A stretch of 64,000 nt of DNA from Tragulus kanchil (taxonomy: Eukaryota > Chordata > Mammalia > Artiodactyla > Tragulidae): positions 37,224,501-37,288,500 of the forward strand of contig JAIOJX010000002.1 of NCBI GenBank assembly GCA_022376925.1, given 5' to 3'. Position numbers and translations under genes: made by a program. Position 1 is the stretch's first letter, and the number at the start of each line of letters is the position of its first letter. This document shows positions 23,385 to 34,981 of the stretch, in pieces. A model generated the notes under the pieces. That model did no database searches and was not told the origin of the DNA. It was given only the letters and a program-made list of their open reading frames with translations.

Positions 23385-24238
23385 ACTGGACTTCATCAAC
23401 CCAGTGTAAAAGTGGGCAAAGGATCTGAGTAAACATTTCTCCAGAGAAGATCTGGAAGTGGCCAACAGGCATGTGAAAAAAGTGCTCGGCATCATCAGCC
23501 ACCAGGGAAACTTAAAATCAAATTCACCATCAGATACTAGCTCAGGCCCAGCAAGATGGCTATAATCAAAAGGCATATAGTAATACGTGTTAATGAGCAT
23601 CTGAAGGAAGTGGGATTCTTGTATATTGTCAAGTGGTGCTGCCTCTTTGGAAGATATTTGTTGGTCCCTCAAAAGGCTACTTACCATATGACCCAGCAGT
23701 TCAATTGCTGAGTGTATGTCCAAAAAGAAACTGTCCATACAAACAACCCATACACGAAAGTTCAAGAAGGAACACGCCTTGCAAAATAGCCAATAGTGGA
23801 AACAACCCAAATACCCGTCAACTGGTGAACATATAAATAAAACGTGGTACATTCACACAATAGACGCTTCCTCAGCAGCAAAAGGAACGAAGCATGGAGG
23901 TAAGCAGTAAGACAGAAGCTTGAGAACAGGAGGGTGAGTTAGAGAAGCCTGCCACCAAAGACCACATGGGACAGGATTCCACTTACAGAAACACCCAGAA
24001 TAGGTGATTCTAGAGACAGAAGGGAGGCAAGCAGCTGCCTGAGCTGGGGAAGTGGGGATGGAGCAGAGTGTCAGGAGGAAAGGAAGGGTGCGCTAACAGG
24101 TGCAGTGCGTCCTCCTGGAGGAAAATCAACTGTGGGGATGGCCGACAACTTCAGTAACAGACCAACAGCCACTGCACTGGTCATTTTAAACAGATGATTT
24201 ATATGGAGTACAAACTGCATCTTAATAAACCTAATTAA
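23385..24238 (+). mobile_element. LINE-1 3' end (second copy to about 25372)
   Basis: Sense LINE-1 landmarks appear in order: GTGGGCAAAGGATCTGAGTA with ACATTTCTCCAGAGAAGATC, TGGCCAACAGGCATGTGAAA, ACCATATGACCCAGCAGTTC, GTGGAAACAACCCAAATACC and a 3' UTR end with CATCTTAATAAACCTAATTA. Diverged and 5'-truncated. Antisense frames of 173-179 codons across it are not genes. Confidence 0.75.
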
Positions 24239-25663
24239 AGAAGCAAGCAAACAGAAGAAGAGCTAGGCCAGGACAAACACCCACCTGATGACTGTGGATG
24301 TTGGTATGCACCTTTAGAAAGGTTGACACTGGAATTCTAAACCCCTAAACAAGAAGTACTGAAGCGCTTCTTACATAGCAAGAACTCCATTCTTGTCAGC
24401 TCCTATTTTAGTCTGTCATTTTTACAGCAATCAATACAAATCTAAGGACTTCTTTAGCAATCTTTTATTCAAGTAAAACCCATTTGAAAATAAAGGTCCC
24501 ATGGCTTAGAACCTGTGACTTGGGTGTTGTAGGAAACTCATGAAAGTGGGCAAAGGATCTGAGTAAACATTTCTCCAGAGAAGATCTGGAAGTGGCCAAC
24601 AGGCATGTGAAAAAAGTGCTCGGCATCATCAGCCACCAGGGAAACTTAAAATCAAATTCACCATCAGATACTAGCTCAGGCCCAGCAAGATGGCTATAAT
24701 CAAAAGGCATATAGTAATACGTGTTAATGAGCATCTGAAGGAAGTGGGATTCTTGTATATTGTCAAGTGGTGCTGCCTCTTTGGAAGATATTTGTTGGTC
24801 CCTCAAAAGGCTACTTACCATATGACCCAGCAGTTCAATTGCTGAGTGTATGTCCAAAAAGAAACTGTCCATACAAACAACCCATACACGAAAGTTCAAG
24901 AAGGAACACGCCTTGCAAAATAGCCAATAGTGGAAACAACCCAAATACCCGTCAACTGGTGAACATATAAATAAAACGTGGTACATTCACACAATAGACG
25001 CTTCCTCAGCAGCAAAAGGAACGAAGCATGGAGGTAAGCAGTAAGACAGAAGCTTGAGAACAGGAGGGTGAGTTAGAGAAGCCTGCCACCAAAGACCACA
25101 TGGGACAGGATTCCACTTACAGAAACACCCAGAATAGGTGATTCTAGAGACAGAAGGGAGGCAAGCAGCTGCCTGAGCTGGGGAAGTGGGGATGGAGCAG
25201 AGTGTCAGGAGGAAAGGAAGGGTGCGCTAACAGGTGCAGTGCGTCCTCCTGGAGGAAAATCAACTGTGGGGATGGCCGACAACTTCAGTAACAGACCAAC
25301 AGCCACTGCACTGGTCATTTTAAACAGATGATTTATATGGAGTACAAACTGCATCTTAATAAACCTAATTAAAGAAGCAAGCAAACAGAAGAAGAGCTAG
25401 GCCAGGACAAACACCCACCTGATGACTGTGGATGTTGGTATGCACCTTTAGAAAGGTTGACACTGGAATTCTAAACCCCTAAACAAGAAGTACTGAAGCG
25501 CTTCTTACATAGCAAGAACTCCATTCTTGTCAGCTCCTATTTTAGTCTGTCATTTTTACAGCAATCAATACAAATCTAAGGACTTCTTTAGCAATCTTTT
25601 ATTCAAGTAAAACCCATTTGAAAATAAAGGTCCCATGGCTTAGAACCTGTGACTTGGGTGTTG
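23408..25663. repeat. tandem duplication D6 (probable artefact), period 1134
   Basis: 23408-24529 recurs at 24543-25663. A 13-base filler (24530-24542) separates the copies. The break lies inside the LINE-1, so copy 2 starts mid-element. Confidence 0.88.
25598..25603 (-). promoter_or_regulatory. candidate poly(A) signal downstream of CHCHD7
   Basis: This is the first canonical AATAAA on the minus strand after the CHCHD7 stop codon, about 1.07 kb downstream. It is repeated at 24464-24469 by D6. Non-canonical signals closer to the stop (ATTAAA at 26662-26667) are also possible, so the true 3' end is unresolved. Confidence 0.25.
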
Positions 25664-26675
25664 GACTAGGACCAGTGAGCTGGACAGATGGTGCCAGCAG
25701 CCATTAAAATAACACTCCTGCTCCAGGACCAAATGAAGAGAAGGCCACAAGCGATCTGCTCTCACTTTCTGTACGCATTGAATCTAATCAAATAAAGTGT
25801 CATTTATGAAACAATCCTGTCAGTGAAAGGCCCTGGATTTTAAAAGGCAGCGACTCTGAGGGCAGCTCCACAGCCCACCCTGGCCACCCTGCTGAAACGT
25901 CTTATATCATGAAATCAAGTTAAGCTCCAGCCTCATCCTGCGCTGCGATCCCCCGATGAACCCCAGACCCTCCTCGTCTGTCTCATCCTGCAGGAAGAAC
26001 ACTTCCCCACCTGACGAGAGCAGCACCTTTTCTCTAGAAGGTTCTCCAGCATTCAGAGACTCCACTCACAGAATCCACTAAGCTGTTCCCTAAAGATAAA
26101 GAAACCGGCCCTCCCTACGCCATGTTAAGGCACCCCTGCCTCCACCCTGCTCACCCTGCCTTTTTAAATCAAGGTGTGTGGGTGAAGTAGGGCAGAGACC
26201 TCAGCGCCGTGCCTGGGACATGAGGCCGCTGCCCATCCACCTGGACCTGCCGCCCAGTCTCCACCCCTCCAGGGGCGACGTCCGCAGGCTGCTTGCTCTC
26301 CAGATGCGGCTCCGTCCCTCACGTCACGTCCCTTCCCTGGAGACACTGCCTCCCTCTTACCCATGTTCCCTCCTCCCGTCTGTCTTCTCTCTCAAGACCC
26401 TGCAGAAAAGCTCAGCTCTCCAGCCAGCTGTTCCTAAGGTCCCCTCGCCTCCAGGAAGTCCTGTAAAGTTGGTGAGATGGCAGAGCCAGGGTGGTCGACT
26501 CTTGTCCCGGCGTGGAGAGCAAATGTGGGAGACATAGGGCTTCCCCTGAAGACTCCGAGATGTGTCCAGGTAAGGCCTGGAAGGTCTTGTGAAGTCACTT
26601 ATTAAAATATTCACTGACCACTTATTAAAAATATTCATCTACTTCTGAATTAACTAAACAATTTAATGCAAATGC
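25664..26675 (-). other. CHCHD7: CHCHD7 3' UTR and/or 3' flank
   Basis: Lies directly after the CHCHD7 stop codon on the minus strand. How much is transcribed cannot be told from sequence. No repeat was recognised; the 119-codon plus-strand frame (26178-26537) shows no known domain. Confidence 0.4.
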
Positions 26676-26780
26676 TCAGTAGGGCATCCTCCCCATGGCT
26701 CCCAAGATCTCGTCTCTCTCAGCTGCCGTGGGCATCGGCGGCTGCACGCCATTCCGTCTTCTCTGGATCATGACAGAGTT
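26676..26780 (-). CDS. CHCHD7: CHCHD7 coding exon 3 (C-terminal, with stop)
   Basis: Encodes residues 52-85 and a TGA stop at 26678-26676. The acceptor AG is at 26782-26781, preceded by TGTACATACACAC on the minus strand. It carries the basic QRRR stretch and the [10 protein letters not shown] block, which is very similar to the human protein. No cysteines fall in this exon. Confidence 0.9.
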   Translation of the reverse strand, partial: NSVMIQRRRNGVQPPMPTAAERDEILGAMGRMPY

Positions 26781-29700
26781 CTGTGTGTATGTACAGGAAA
26801 AAAGAAAAAAAAAGAAAAAAAAACAGAATCAGTCACGTGCTAAATACCAATCAATTACCAGTAATTAGCTATTGCATCTTCAAAAAGGAAACATAAAAAA
26901 AACAAGTTTAAAAAAAAACAGAAAAAGAATTTGAGAACTCCAGATAATCCTGATAATGTTTTCAGACTATTATCCATTAAACAGAAGTGACTCAGTAGCT
27001 AGGTTGTGTCTGACTCTTGCAAGCCTATACTGTAGCCCGCCAACCTCCTCTGCCCATTGGATTCTCCAGGCAAGAACACTGGAGTGGGCAGCTGTGCCCT
27101 CCTCCAGGGAATCTTCCCAACCCAGGGATTGAACTCATGTCTCCTGCATTGCAGGCAGGTTTTTTTACTGCTGAGCCACTGGGGAAGCCTGATTTTTTCC
27201 CACAAGAACACGTCCCCTGTGCCTGGGATGGGGACACAGTGTTGAACTACAGCCCAGGAGCACAGCCCACGGACAGGAGCTCCGAACAACTGCCCAATGG
27301 AGCCAACGGGTGATCACGTAGGTGAGCGAGCAAAGAGCAAGGAAGCTGCGGGGGTGCTCAGAGAAGCAGAAATCACGATACATGAGAAAGGCCACGGCGG
27401 GAGAGGCCACGGCGGGAGAGGAGGTGGCAGAAAAGGAAGCCGGATATATGTGGTGACGGAGCAAGCCACCACGCTGTCCACCTCCAGAAAAAGAGAGTGA
27501 CGGCAAGACACCCATCCACCTAAGACCCACCTCTGCAGGAGCTGCGTCCTCCCACTTGGGAGGGGGTGAGGCAGCCAACCAGAGAGCCAGAGCGCCCTTG
27601 GGCACACAGGAGATACTGTCAGAAAGGTGGGCTTTCCAAGGCCATCACTAAGGAGGGACGGTGGCTTCCGACAGACCTCAGGCTTCCATCTCGTGCCTGC
27701 CAGATGTATCTAGACAGAGGGGTGGCAGAGCCAGGCTCACCCAGAACTTGCGGCAGTTCTTGTACTTCAGGAAGTAGGAGGAGCACCTCTCCTTGTCGTA
27801 GCTATTCTCATCCATGCACCGCGTGGACGCGTCCGACTCCTTAAACATGGAAGACAGGTGGCACTTAGGAGGCGGAATGGCCTCTAGGAAACACACATGC
27901 CCCCCAAAGCTGCTTCCCCGGAGCAGGCAGGACCAGGCGGCTCCTTTCTGTCCATCTGAATGAAGAGATGATGAACAAAACGCGAATTAGCTTTCCAACT
28001 CTCCCCGCACTCGTGATGACACCTCCCTTTTCATCGCTAGGGTCAGGGTTCTGTATCTCTCCTTCCCAGGAAGTTGAGTCAAAGCAGTGACCACGATCAG
28101 TCCATAACTATGCATCCAGGAGGCCCAGGCAAGGTCTGACTTCAATGTGCTCCAAGTCACGCTGTGAGGAGCGCCCTGGGGTCCAGGGTTAGGACCTGGT
28201 GCTTTCACTCCTGGGGCCTGGGTTCAATCCCTGGTTGAGGAACTAAGATCGCATGGCGGGGCCAAAAAAAAAATTCAATCAGCACTGCACAGCAGAAGTC
28301 AAGCCCCGCCTCCCAGCGAAGGCAGCTCTCCGCTCCTCCAAGTGCTCGCCTGCACTTGAATGTTGAGGCGAAGGTGGTTTCGAGGCCCTAAGTGGGTAAC
28401 GATTGGTCTCAAGGTAACTTAGAACATTCATTTCAAGGTATGCTTGGCCATCACTGGCCCCATTATGCAAGTAAATACACTATTATGGAAGTATCATTAC
28501 TAATAGGTATCATTAATATCACTTCAGAATGGACGTGAGCCACACAGGGCTGCCGGTTCAAGAGGGCAGCTGCCATGTGGGACTGAGAAGTCTAGCTGTC
28601 TGAACTGGAAGTAGACTGGATAACAGCCTTCAAAATGAAAGGCATGATTCCGAGAGGTCACCTAAAGAAAGGAAAGCTTGAAATAAAGGGCAAGGCAATC
28701 TGCTTCAGAGGTCTAAGAACATGGTCTACCTAAAGAGACCTAAGAAAGCTGCTGAAAACAGACTTCAACTAGAGCAAAGCCGATTCTCCATGCCAAGTAT
28801 TTAATGGATGTGTGTGCTGGGAAAAAGCATATCTAGACAGAGGGTGGCAGAGCCAGGCTCACCCAGAACTTGCGGCAGTTCTTGTACTTCAGGAAGTAGG
28901 AGGAGCACCTCTCCTTGTCGTAGCTATTCTCATCCATGCACCGCGTGGACGCGTCCGACTCCTTAAACATGGAAGACAGGTGGCACTTAGGAGGCGGAAT
29001 GGCCTCTAGGAAACACACATGCCCCCCAAAGCTGCTTCCCCGGAGCAGGCAGGACCAGGCGGCTCCTTTCTGTCCATCTGAATGAAGAGATGATGAACAA
29101 AACGCGAATTAGCTTTCCAACTCTCCCCGCACTCGTGATGACACCTCCCTTTTCATCGCTAGGGTCAGGGTTCTGTATCTCTCCTTCCCAGGAAGTTGAG
29201 TCAAAGCAGTGACCACGATCAGTCCATAACTATGCATCCAGGAGGCCCAGGCAAGGTCTGACTTCAATGTGCTCCAAGTCACGCTGTGAGGAGCGCCCTG
29301 GGGTCCAGGGTTAGGACCTGGTGCTTTCACTCCTGGGGCCTGGGTTCAATCCCTGGTTGAGGAACTAAGATCGCATGGCGGGGCCAAAAAAAAAATTCAA
29401 TCAGCACTGCACAGCAGAAGTCAAGCCCCGCCTCCCAGCGAAGGCAGCTCTCCGCTCCTCCAAGTGCTCGCCTGCACTTGAATGTTGAGGCGAAGGTGGT
29501 TTCGAGGCCCTAAGTGGGTAACGATTGGTCTCAAGGTAACTTAGAACATTCATTTCAAGGTATGCTTGGCCATCACTGGCCCCATTATGCAAGTAAATAC
29601 ACTATTATGGAAGTATCATTACTAATAGGTATCATTAATATCACTTCAGAATGGACGTGAGCCACACAGGGCTGCCGGTTCAAGAGGGCAGCTGCCATGT

Positions 29701-30628
29701 GGGACTGAGAAGTCTAGCTGTCTGAACTGGAAGTAGACTGGATAACAGCCTTCAAAATGAAAGGCATGATTCCGAGAGGTCACCTAAAGAAAGGAAAGCT
29801 TGAAATAAAGGGCAAGGCAATCTGCTTCAGAGGTCTAAGAACATGGTCTACCTAAAGAGACCTAAGAAAGCTGCTGAAAACAGACTTCAACTAGAGCAAA
29901 GCCGATTCTCCATGCCAAGTATTTAATGGATGTGTGTGCTGGGAAAAAGCATATGGATCAGGAAAGACAATTTCCACGGCACCAGTCCGACGGCTGCCTC
30001 ACTCAAGGATGACAATGTCACAAGAACTACTAAATGTGCAAAACAAAAGCCAATAAAAGCTTCTTATTACAACACAACATTCTGTTTACACAATGAACGT
30101 GTAACAACCTTCAACTATAAACAGGCTACCTCAGCCAGGTGGTCTCAGGGACATGATGAAATTACTGCTATCAGAACATACATTTCAGTGACTATTTAAA
30201 AATATCTATTTTCCTGGAATTGAGAGAGTTGTAAATAAACACCATCTACATAGGACAAAAAATATCTACTTTCCAACTTTGCATGTTGGGACTCGAGAGT
30301 TTCTTCAGTGTGGCATATGCTTGTCTGGTGTTCCAGTGACAACCGAAAGCTTTTATGTTATACGAAGTTGGGAAGCTTAGAAGAGACGTGTCTTTGTCAG
30401 CTACATTGTGAATATATAAAACAGCTCTCTCATGAAACAAGGATTCACAGGCACGGATGTTTCCTGTACAGAATAGCTTTATTCAATGACTGCAGAAAAC
30501 TGAGGCCCACAAAATCAGAAGATGCCTGTTTTTTCAACTTAATATTCATGACAATTAAAAGCCAACCAGCTTACCGACAAGCAAGGGTTTATGTCAGGAT
30601 CCCTCAGCCGCCGTGTTACCAAGGGCAT
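26676..30628 (-). CDS. CHCHD7: CHCHD7, twin-CX9C mitochondrial protein (spliced)
   Basis: Joining 30628-30575, 27839-27741 and 26780-26676 gives an uninterrupted 85-codon frame, the same length as human CHCHD7 as I recall it and clearly alike throughout (start [18 protein letters not shown], end near [10 protein letters not shown] and MPY). Cysteines at residues 16, 26, 37 and 47 form the two CX9C motifs (C16-C26 and C37-C47) of a coiled-coil-helix-coiled-coil-helix fold. Family knowledge: such proteins are imported into the mitochondrial intermembrane space and oxidised by the CHCHD4/MIA40 relay. CHCHD7 is the relative of yeast Cox23, linked to cytochrome c oxidase assembly. All introns have GT-AG ends and both coding junctions are phase 0. 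Exon 2 is present twice because of artefact D7; only one copy belongs in the model. Confidence 0.93.
26986..27189 (-). mobile_element. Bov-A/Bov-tA SINE in CHCHD7 last intron
   Basis: Antisense element with TTGTGTCTGACTCTTGCAAG, CAGGCAAGAACACTGGAGTG, CTTCCCAACCCAGGGATTGA and head GAGCCACTGGGGAAGCCT. It lies in the intron between coding exons 2 and 3, in the same orientation as the gene. The rest of this intron (27190-27706) holds a purine-rich patch near 27390-27440. Confidence 0.85.
27741..27839 (-). CDS. CHCHD7: CHCHD7 coding exon 2
   Basis: 99 bp, exactly 33 codons (residues 19-51), bounded by an acceptor after TTCCATGTTTAAG and a GTGAGC donor. It carries C26, C37 and C47, three of the four structural cysteines. 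An identical-looking copy lies at 28863-28961. The sequence cannot show which copy is the original; the open frame continues into the flanking intron on both sides. Confidence 0.9.
28165..28275 (+). mobile_element. tRNA-derived SINE (CHR-1-like), second copy at 29287-29397
   Basis: GGGTCCAGGGTTAGGACCTG, the B-box-like GGGTTCAATCCCTGG, AGGAACTAAGATCGCATGGC and an A-run near 28265-28273 match short CHR-type SINEs. It lies in the intron 5' of CHCHD7 exon 2, antisense to the gene. Confidence 0.75.
28863..28961 (-). pseudogene. CHCHD7: second copy of CHCHD7 coding exon 2 (probably spurious)
   Basis: This repeats the 99-bp exon 1122 bp upstream in gene orientation, with splice sites intact. If real and spliced in, it would add 33 residues in frame and three extra cysteines, breaking the twin-CX9C layout. 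It lies wholly inside artefact-like duplication D7, so I treat it as an assembly copy and not a true alternative exon. Confidence 0.8.
29955..30574 (-). other. CHCHD7: CHCHD7 intron between coding exons 1 and 2
   Basis: AT-rich single-copy-looking intron. No recognised repeat or exon; the 120-codon plus-strand frame (30308-30670) is antisense to the gene and unsupported. Confidence 0.6.
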
Positions 30629-30644
30629 CCTAGGGGTCTTCTTC
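30575..30644 (-). CDS. CHCHD7: CHCHD7 coding exon 1 (start codon)
   Basis: Exon of 70 bp: 16 bp of 5' UTR, ATG at 30628-30626, then 18 codons including C16, and a GTAAGC donor at 30574-30569. The acceptor is the pyrimidine-rich CCTTCCCAACGTCTGCCTGC followed by AG. I chose this ATG because it gives the family's N-terminus and 85-residue length; no other ATG lies upstream in the exon. Confidence 0.92.
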
Positions 30645-31600
30645 CTGCAGGCAGACGTTGGGAAGGGTGACAAGAGCAGATGGCACCTGAGTCAGTAAGC
30701 CTCACCAGTTCTCCAAGTAAGGGACCTGAGAGGTTCACTCTGACATAACGAGGAACTCATGAGGATTTTCTAGTGAGGGACTCACCTGTTCTCTGCACTT
30801 CCAGAATGAAGACCTGGACACACTGATTAGCACACAGAATAAGGGTGGAATAATTTAGTACAACCCAGTTTTAGCAAAAACGTTTGTTACCTGAATCTCT
30901 ACTCTGTGGCCAACACTGCTTTGGCCAACATCCCAAAAAAAAAAAAAGAAAAAGAAAAAAATTATTACTCAGTTGACATTTGAAAAGAAAAAAAAAAAGA
31001 AATCTGAAACTTAACTTCCCAGAAGGATCTTCCATTTAATTGATTTAGGAATGAAGGCAGTGAGGAAACACCACTGTGGCCCATTCGTCTTCCAACTAAA
31101 GCCTTGTGCACATACGGCTTGAAGGAGCCTTTATCAACTGAAGATGATCACAGTTCTCTAGGGGCCAACGAATGATTGCAAGCCATAGACTCACATAACA
31201 AAGACCTCACCCACATCCCAGGACAACTGCCCTCTCTAATGCAGCTCACTGAACCTCAAATGCCTATCATCTTCAAAGACATATCCCAGAAATGAACTAC
31301 AAGAGAAAATAAAAAAATAAATAAACTAATTGTTCATTAAAAGGATTTTTCTTATTTCAATCTACTGGCCTACTATCAACGAGCCACCCACAAATATTTT
31401 TACATACTCTGCACCAAGTTTATGAAACCTACCCCTGAATCCCACTCTTGCTTAACTGTCTTTTACCTAAAGATCAAAGGAGAAGACAGCAAATAATGTA
31501 GGCTGACCTACCGAAAACAATGAATAAAAAACCGTCACTATAACCAGACAGAGTTCAGAATTTTTGTACAAAATGTTTCTACCTTCCTTGTCTAAGATAG
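30645..31600 (-). other. CHCHD7: CHCHD7 5' intron, no recognised element
   Basis: AT-rich, with A-runs and AAAAAG tracts at about 30933-30960 and 30985-31000. Further 5' UTR exons cannot be excluded. Confidence 0.5.
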
Positions 31601-34011
31601 GACCATCAAAAAAATAGCAGTCATCTTAAAAGAATTACAGTGCGTTTAGGAAAAACAATCAAACCCCCACCAGCTCCTGAAAAGTGGAAGTATTCTGAAT
31701 CCTGAGTCAGTTTCATTGCTCTTTTAGGAGAAAGATCAGGATGCCCAAGCTAAAAGGAATAACCTCTACAAAGAAGAATGGTTAAAAGTCTGATTATTCT
31801 GGGGTCTTCACTACGCAATCCTTCTATTTTATGGTCTTCACCGGCCAATGCAAGCATCCACCCAGCAAACAGAACCCCTTGGCAAATACAAAATTCAAGA
31901 TATTGTATTCAAGATATATGTAGGAGCTTCCTCCTTTCCGGAATACCATTCCTTCGCAGACTTGACTCCTTCCTAAGAGGTGAGGGCACAACATGAGCTT
32001 TCTGGTCCACAGGTGTCCTGTCCTGTGAGCAGAGAGCTCTCTGCTTGGCTGTTCACACTCCCTGGATGTAATCTCACCAACGATCAGAGGCGACTGAACT
32101 CAGGTTGCCTGCCTTCCGTCCAAGTGTTCTACTGTTTATCACCATAGTAGGCTAGAAATTCTTTAAAAACCACCCCTAGGTAGCATCTCATACACCGAAT
32201 CAGGTCTGCTGTAGGAGCTTATTCACCTTCTATTTCCTTTTCCTTCTAGGTTCTAAACACAAGCCAATCTAAGTTTGGATTTCCGATTCTCCCCTTCTCT
32301 GCAGGAATCCACGTATAATAACTGAAAATGAAGAGGAAATGTCAGTTTACAGTGAGGAGCGGGGCTGAAGGCGAGACCGAGTGTTCCGCTAGGGAGGCCT
32401 TATCTACTTGCTCTCTGAAGGTACCAAACAAACGTAACGAAGCTCACAGAGGACAGTCAAGAAAGAAACCAACGATTTGAAGGAGTGGCGCAAAACACCC
32501 CAACACGTTTGAGGAAGGACTCTAAACTCTTTTTGAAAGGGCAAACTGCTTTAAGAAGTTATTTCTTGACTTTTCATCCAGTGGTTCACGTCCCCACTCG
32601 GAGCAGCTCTGCAACGGGAGGGGGGAAGGGAACGCTGCTGATCCTGTCCAAACCCCCGCACCCCCAAGCTATGAGAGCCCAGGCCGGGCTGCGGGCCTCC
32701 CCCACCGCGGGGGCAGCCGTCCGGAACCCGCGACCCCTCCGGCGAGGTCCTCGCGCCTCTAACGCACGGCTGGGTGCAGGCGGCGGATCAGGACGTGGCC
32801 CCGGAGGTTCAGTCAAGATCAGACCATCAAAAATAGCAGTCATCTTAAAAGAATTACAGTGCGTTTAGGAAAAACAATCAAACCCCCACCAGCTCCTGAA
32901 AAGTGGAAGTATTCTGAATCCTGAGTCAGTTTCATTGCTCTTTTAGGAGAAAGATCAGGATGCCCAAGCTAAAAGGAATAACCTCTACAAAGAAGAATGG
33001 TTAAAAGTCTGATTATTCTGGGGTCTTCACTACGCAATCCTTCTATTTTATGGTCTTCACCGGCCAATGCAAGCATCCACCCAGCAAACAGAACCCCTTG
33101 GCAAATACAAAATTCAAGATATTGTATTCAAGATATATGTAGGAGCTTCCTCCTTTCCGGAATACCATTCCTTCGCAGACTTGACTCCTTCCTAAGAGGT
33201 GAGGGCACAACATGAGCTTTCTGGTCCACAGGTGTCCTGTCCTGTGAGCAGAGAGCTCTCTGCTTGGCTGTTCACACTCCCTGGATGTAATCTCACCAAC
33301 GATCAGAGGCGACTGAACTCAGGTTGCCTGCCTTCCGTCCAAGTGTTCTACTGTTTATCACCATAGTAGGCTAGAAATTCTTTAAAAACCACCCCTAGGT
33401 AGCATCTCATACACCGAATCAGGTCTGCTGTAGGAGCTTATTCACCTTCTATTTCCTTTTCCTTCTAGGTTCTAAACACAAGCCAATCTAAGTTTGGATT
33501 TCCGATTCTCCCCTTCTCTGCAGGAATCCACGTATAATAACTGAAAATGAAGAGGAAATGTCAGTTTACAGTGAGGAGCGGGGCTGAAGGCGAGACCGAG
33601 TGTTCCGCTAGGGAGGCCTTATCTACTTGCTCTCTGAAGGTACCAAACAAACGTAACGAAGCTCACAGAGGACAGTCAAGAAAGAAACCAACGATTTGAA
33701 GGAGTGGCGCAAAACACCCCAACACGTTTGAGGAAGGACTCTAAACTCTTTTTGAAAGGGCAAACTGCTTTAAGAAGTTATTTCTTGACTTTTCATCCAG
33801 TGGTTCACGTCCCCACTCGGAGCAGCTCTGCAACGGGAGGGGGGAAGGGAACGCTGCTGATCCTGTCCAAACCCCCGCACCCCCAAGCTATGAGAGCCCA
33901 GGCCGGGCTGCGGGCCTCCCCCACCGCGGGGGCAGCCGTCCGGAACCCGCGACCCCTCCGGCGAGGTCCTCGCGCCTCTAACGCACGGCTGGGTGCAGGC
34001 GGCGGATCAGG
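31601..34011. repeat. tandem duplication D8 (probable artefact), period about 1219
   Basis: 31601-32791 recurs at 32822-34011. A-run length differs at the start (7 versus 5 A before TAGCAGTC). The 30-base filler at 32792-32821 reads like a noisy blend of the true right flank (GGAGCCGGGGTGGCC) and the true left flank (TCTAAGATAGGACC). Copy 1 carries a displaced piece of the CpG-island edge at about 32640-32790. Confidence 0.88.
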
Positions 34012-34473
34012 GAGCCGGGGTGGCCCTGCGGAGGGGGCGGGGAGAAGAGTAGGGACCGGGGACGGAGGCGAGCCCCAGCCTGAGGCCTCCCGCCAGCTGC
34101 CCGGACCCCGACGGCGGGCACAGGTGAACACACCTTGCTCTGACCTTCGACGGCGCTCGAGAGGGCTGCGGGCGAGGAAAAGGCAGAGGGCGGGGGCGGG
34201 GGGTGCAGGGAAGCCGACGACGCTCCAAAGTCTGGAAAGTGAAGGAAGGGTTGGGGGTGCCAGGGCACGGGACATCTCCCTCGCCCCAGGCTCGAGGAGA
34301 CCCGCGTCGCGGCGGGAGGAAGCGCGACGGGAAGGAGCCCGCGCCCAGGCGAGGCCTGGTGGAGGCGGCTTCTCGCCGGAGACGCGGATGCGGGCCCCGC
34401 AGCGGCCCAGGCGCGCCCGACTCTTCTCGCAGCCTCGCAGCCGCCGCGGAGGGAAGGGTGGGGGACCACTCAC

Positions 34474-34540
34474 CTCGGGCGGCCGCTCCACCAGCGTCCA
34501 GGCCGTCTGCAGCTCCAAACACGTCAATGGCTCACGCAGC
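34474..34540 (-). other. CHCHD7: candidate CHCHD7 5' untranslated first exon
   Basis: The 3' border is a consensus donor (CCGCCCGAG followed by GTGAGT at 34473-34468 on the minus strand) inside the CpG island. The 5' border (transcription start) is not determined; 34540 is an estimate. Upstream on the same strand are a TACTTAAG (34555-34548) and a TGACGTG CRE-like half site. No ATG-initiated CHCHD7 frame uses this exon. Confidence 0.55.
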
Positions 34541-34981
34541 TGGGCCTTAAGTAGCGCGCATCCCAACGTGCTGCCCCCGCTCCCCGGCGGCAGCCGGCCC
34601 AATCCGCGCGCGCCGCCGCCTGACGGACAGTCGAGCGGGGCCCGGCGCAGCGGGGGCGGGCGGGCCTCGCCCCGCCCCCGGCCGGCGGGAGGAGGGCTGA
34701 GGCGGGAGGAGTGGGCGGGGCGCCGCGCGCGGTCCCGCCCTCGCCCTCGCCCCGCCGCGCCCCCCGCGCCGCGGCCCGCCCCTTAACACTTCGGCTTGAC
34801 GGGCGGCGCAGTAGGCCAATGGACGGGCGCGAGGGCGGTGGCGGCGGCGCCCAGTGGCCGGCCCCCGGGCGGAGCGCCGGGCGGGGGGCGGGCACAGCGG
34901 CGGGCGGGGGCCGGGGGCGGGCCGGCGGGAGGCGGGGGCGGTGGCCGCGCGGGCCGGGGGAGGCGGCGGTGGGCGCGACGT
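34541..34981. promoter_or_regulatory. CHCHD7-PLAG1 bidirectional promoter
   Basis: About 440 bp of GC-box-rich DNA between the two divergent first exons. Visible elements are CCAAT at 34599-34603, CCAAT at 34816-34820 and many GGGGCGG/CCGCCCC boxes. Known biology: mammalian CHCHD7 and PLAG1 are arranged head to head and share such a promoter. No strong TATA box faces PLAG1. Confidence 0.75.

Larger units (their letters stand above)
27707..29954. repeat. tandem duplication D7 (probable artefact), period 1122; contains CHCHD7 exon 2
   Basis: 27707-28831 recurs at 28830-29954 with a seamless join at GCATAT/CTAGACAG. The visible difference is one G lost at the start of copy 2 (CAGAGGGGTGG versus CAGAGGGTGG). 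It spans a coding exon, a SINE and intron sequence without regard to their borders. Confidence 0.9.

Noticed and set aside
23313..24986. 173-179-codon minus-strand frames in two copies
   Set aside because: They are antisense to a LINE-1 3' end and owe their two copies to duplication D6.
33805..34602. 265-codon minus-strand open frame over the CHCHD7 first exon
   Set aside because: The frame reads straight through the consensus donor at 34473 and intron DNA. CHCHD7's proven start codon is at 30628, so this exon is more simply 5' UTR.
33704..34786. 360-codon plus-strand open frame
   Set aside because: It lies in the CpG island, where stops are rare, is Arg/Gly/Pro/Ala-rich with no domain, runs antisense through the CHCHD7 first exon and competes with equally long frames on the other strand.
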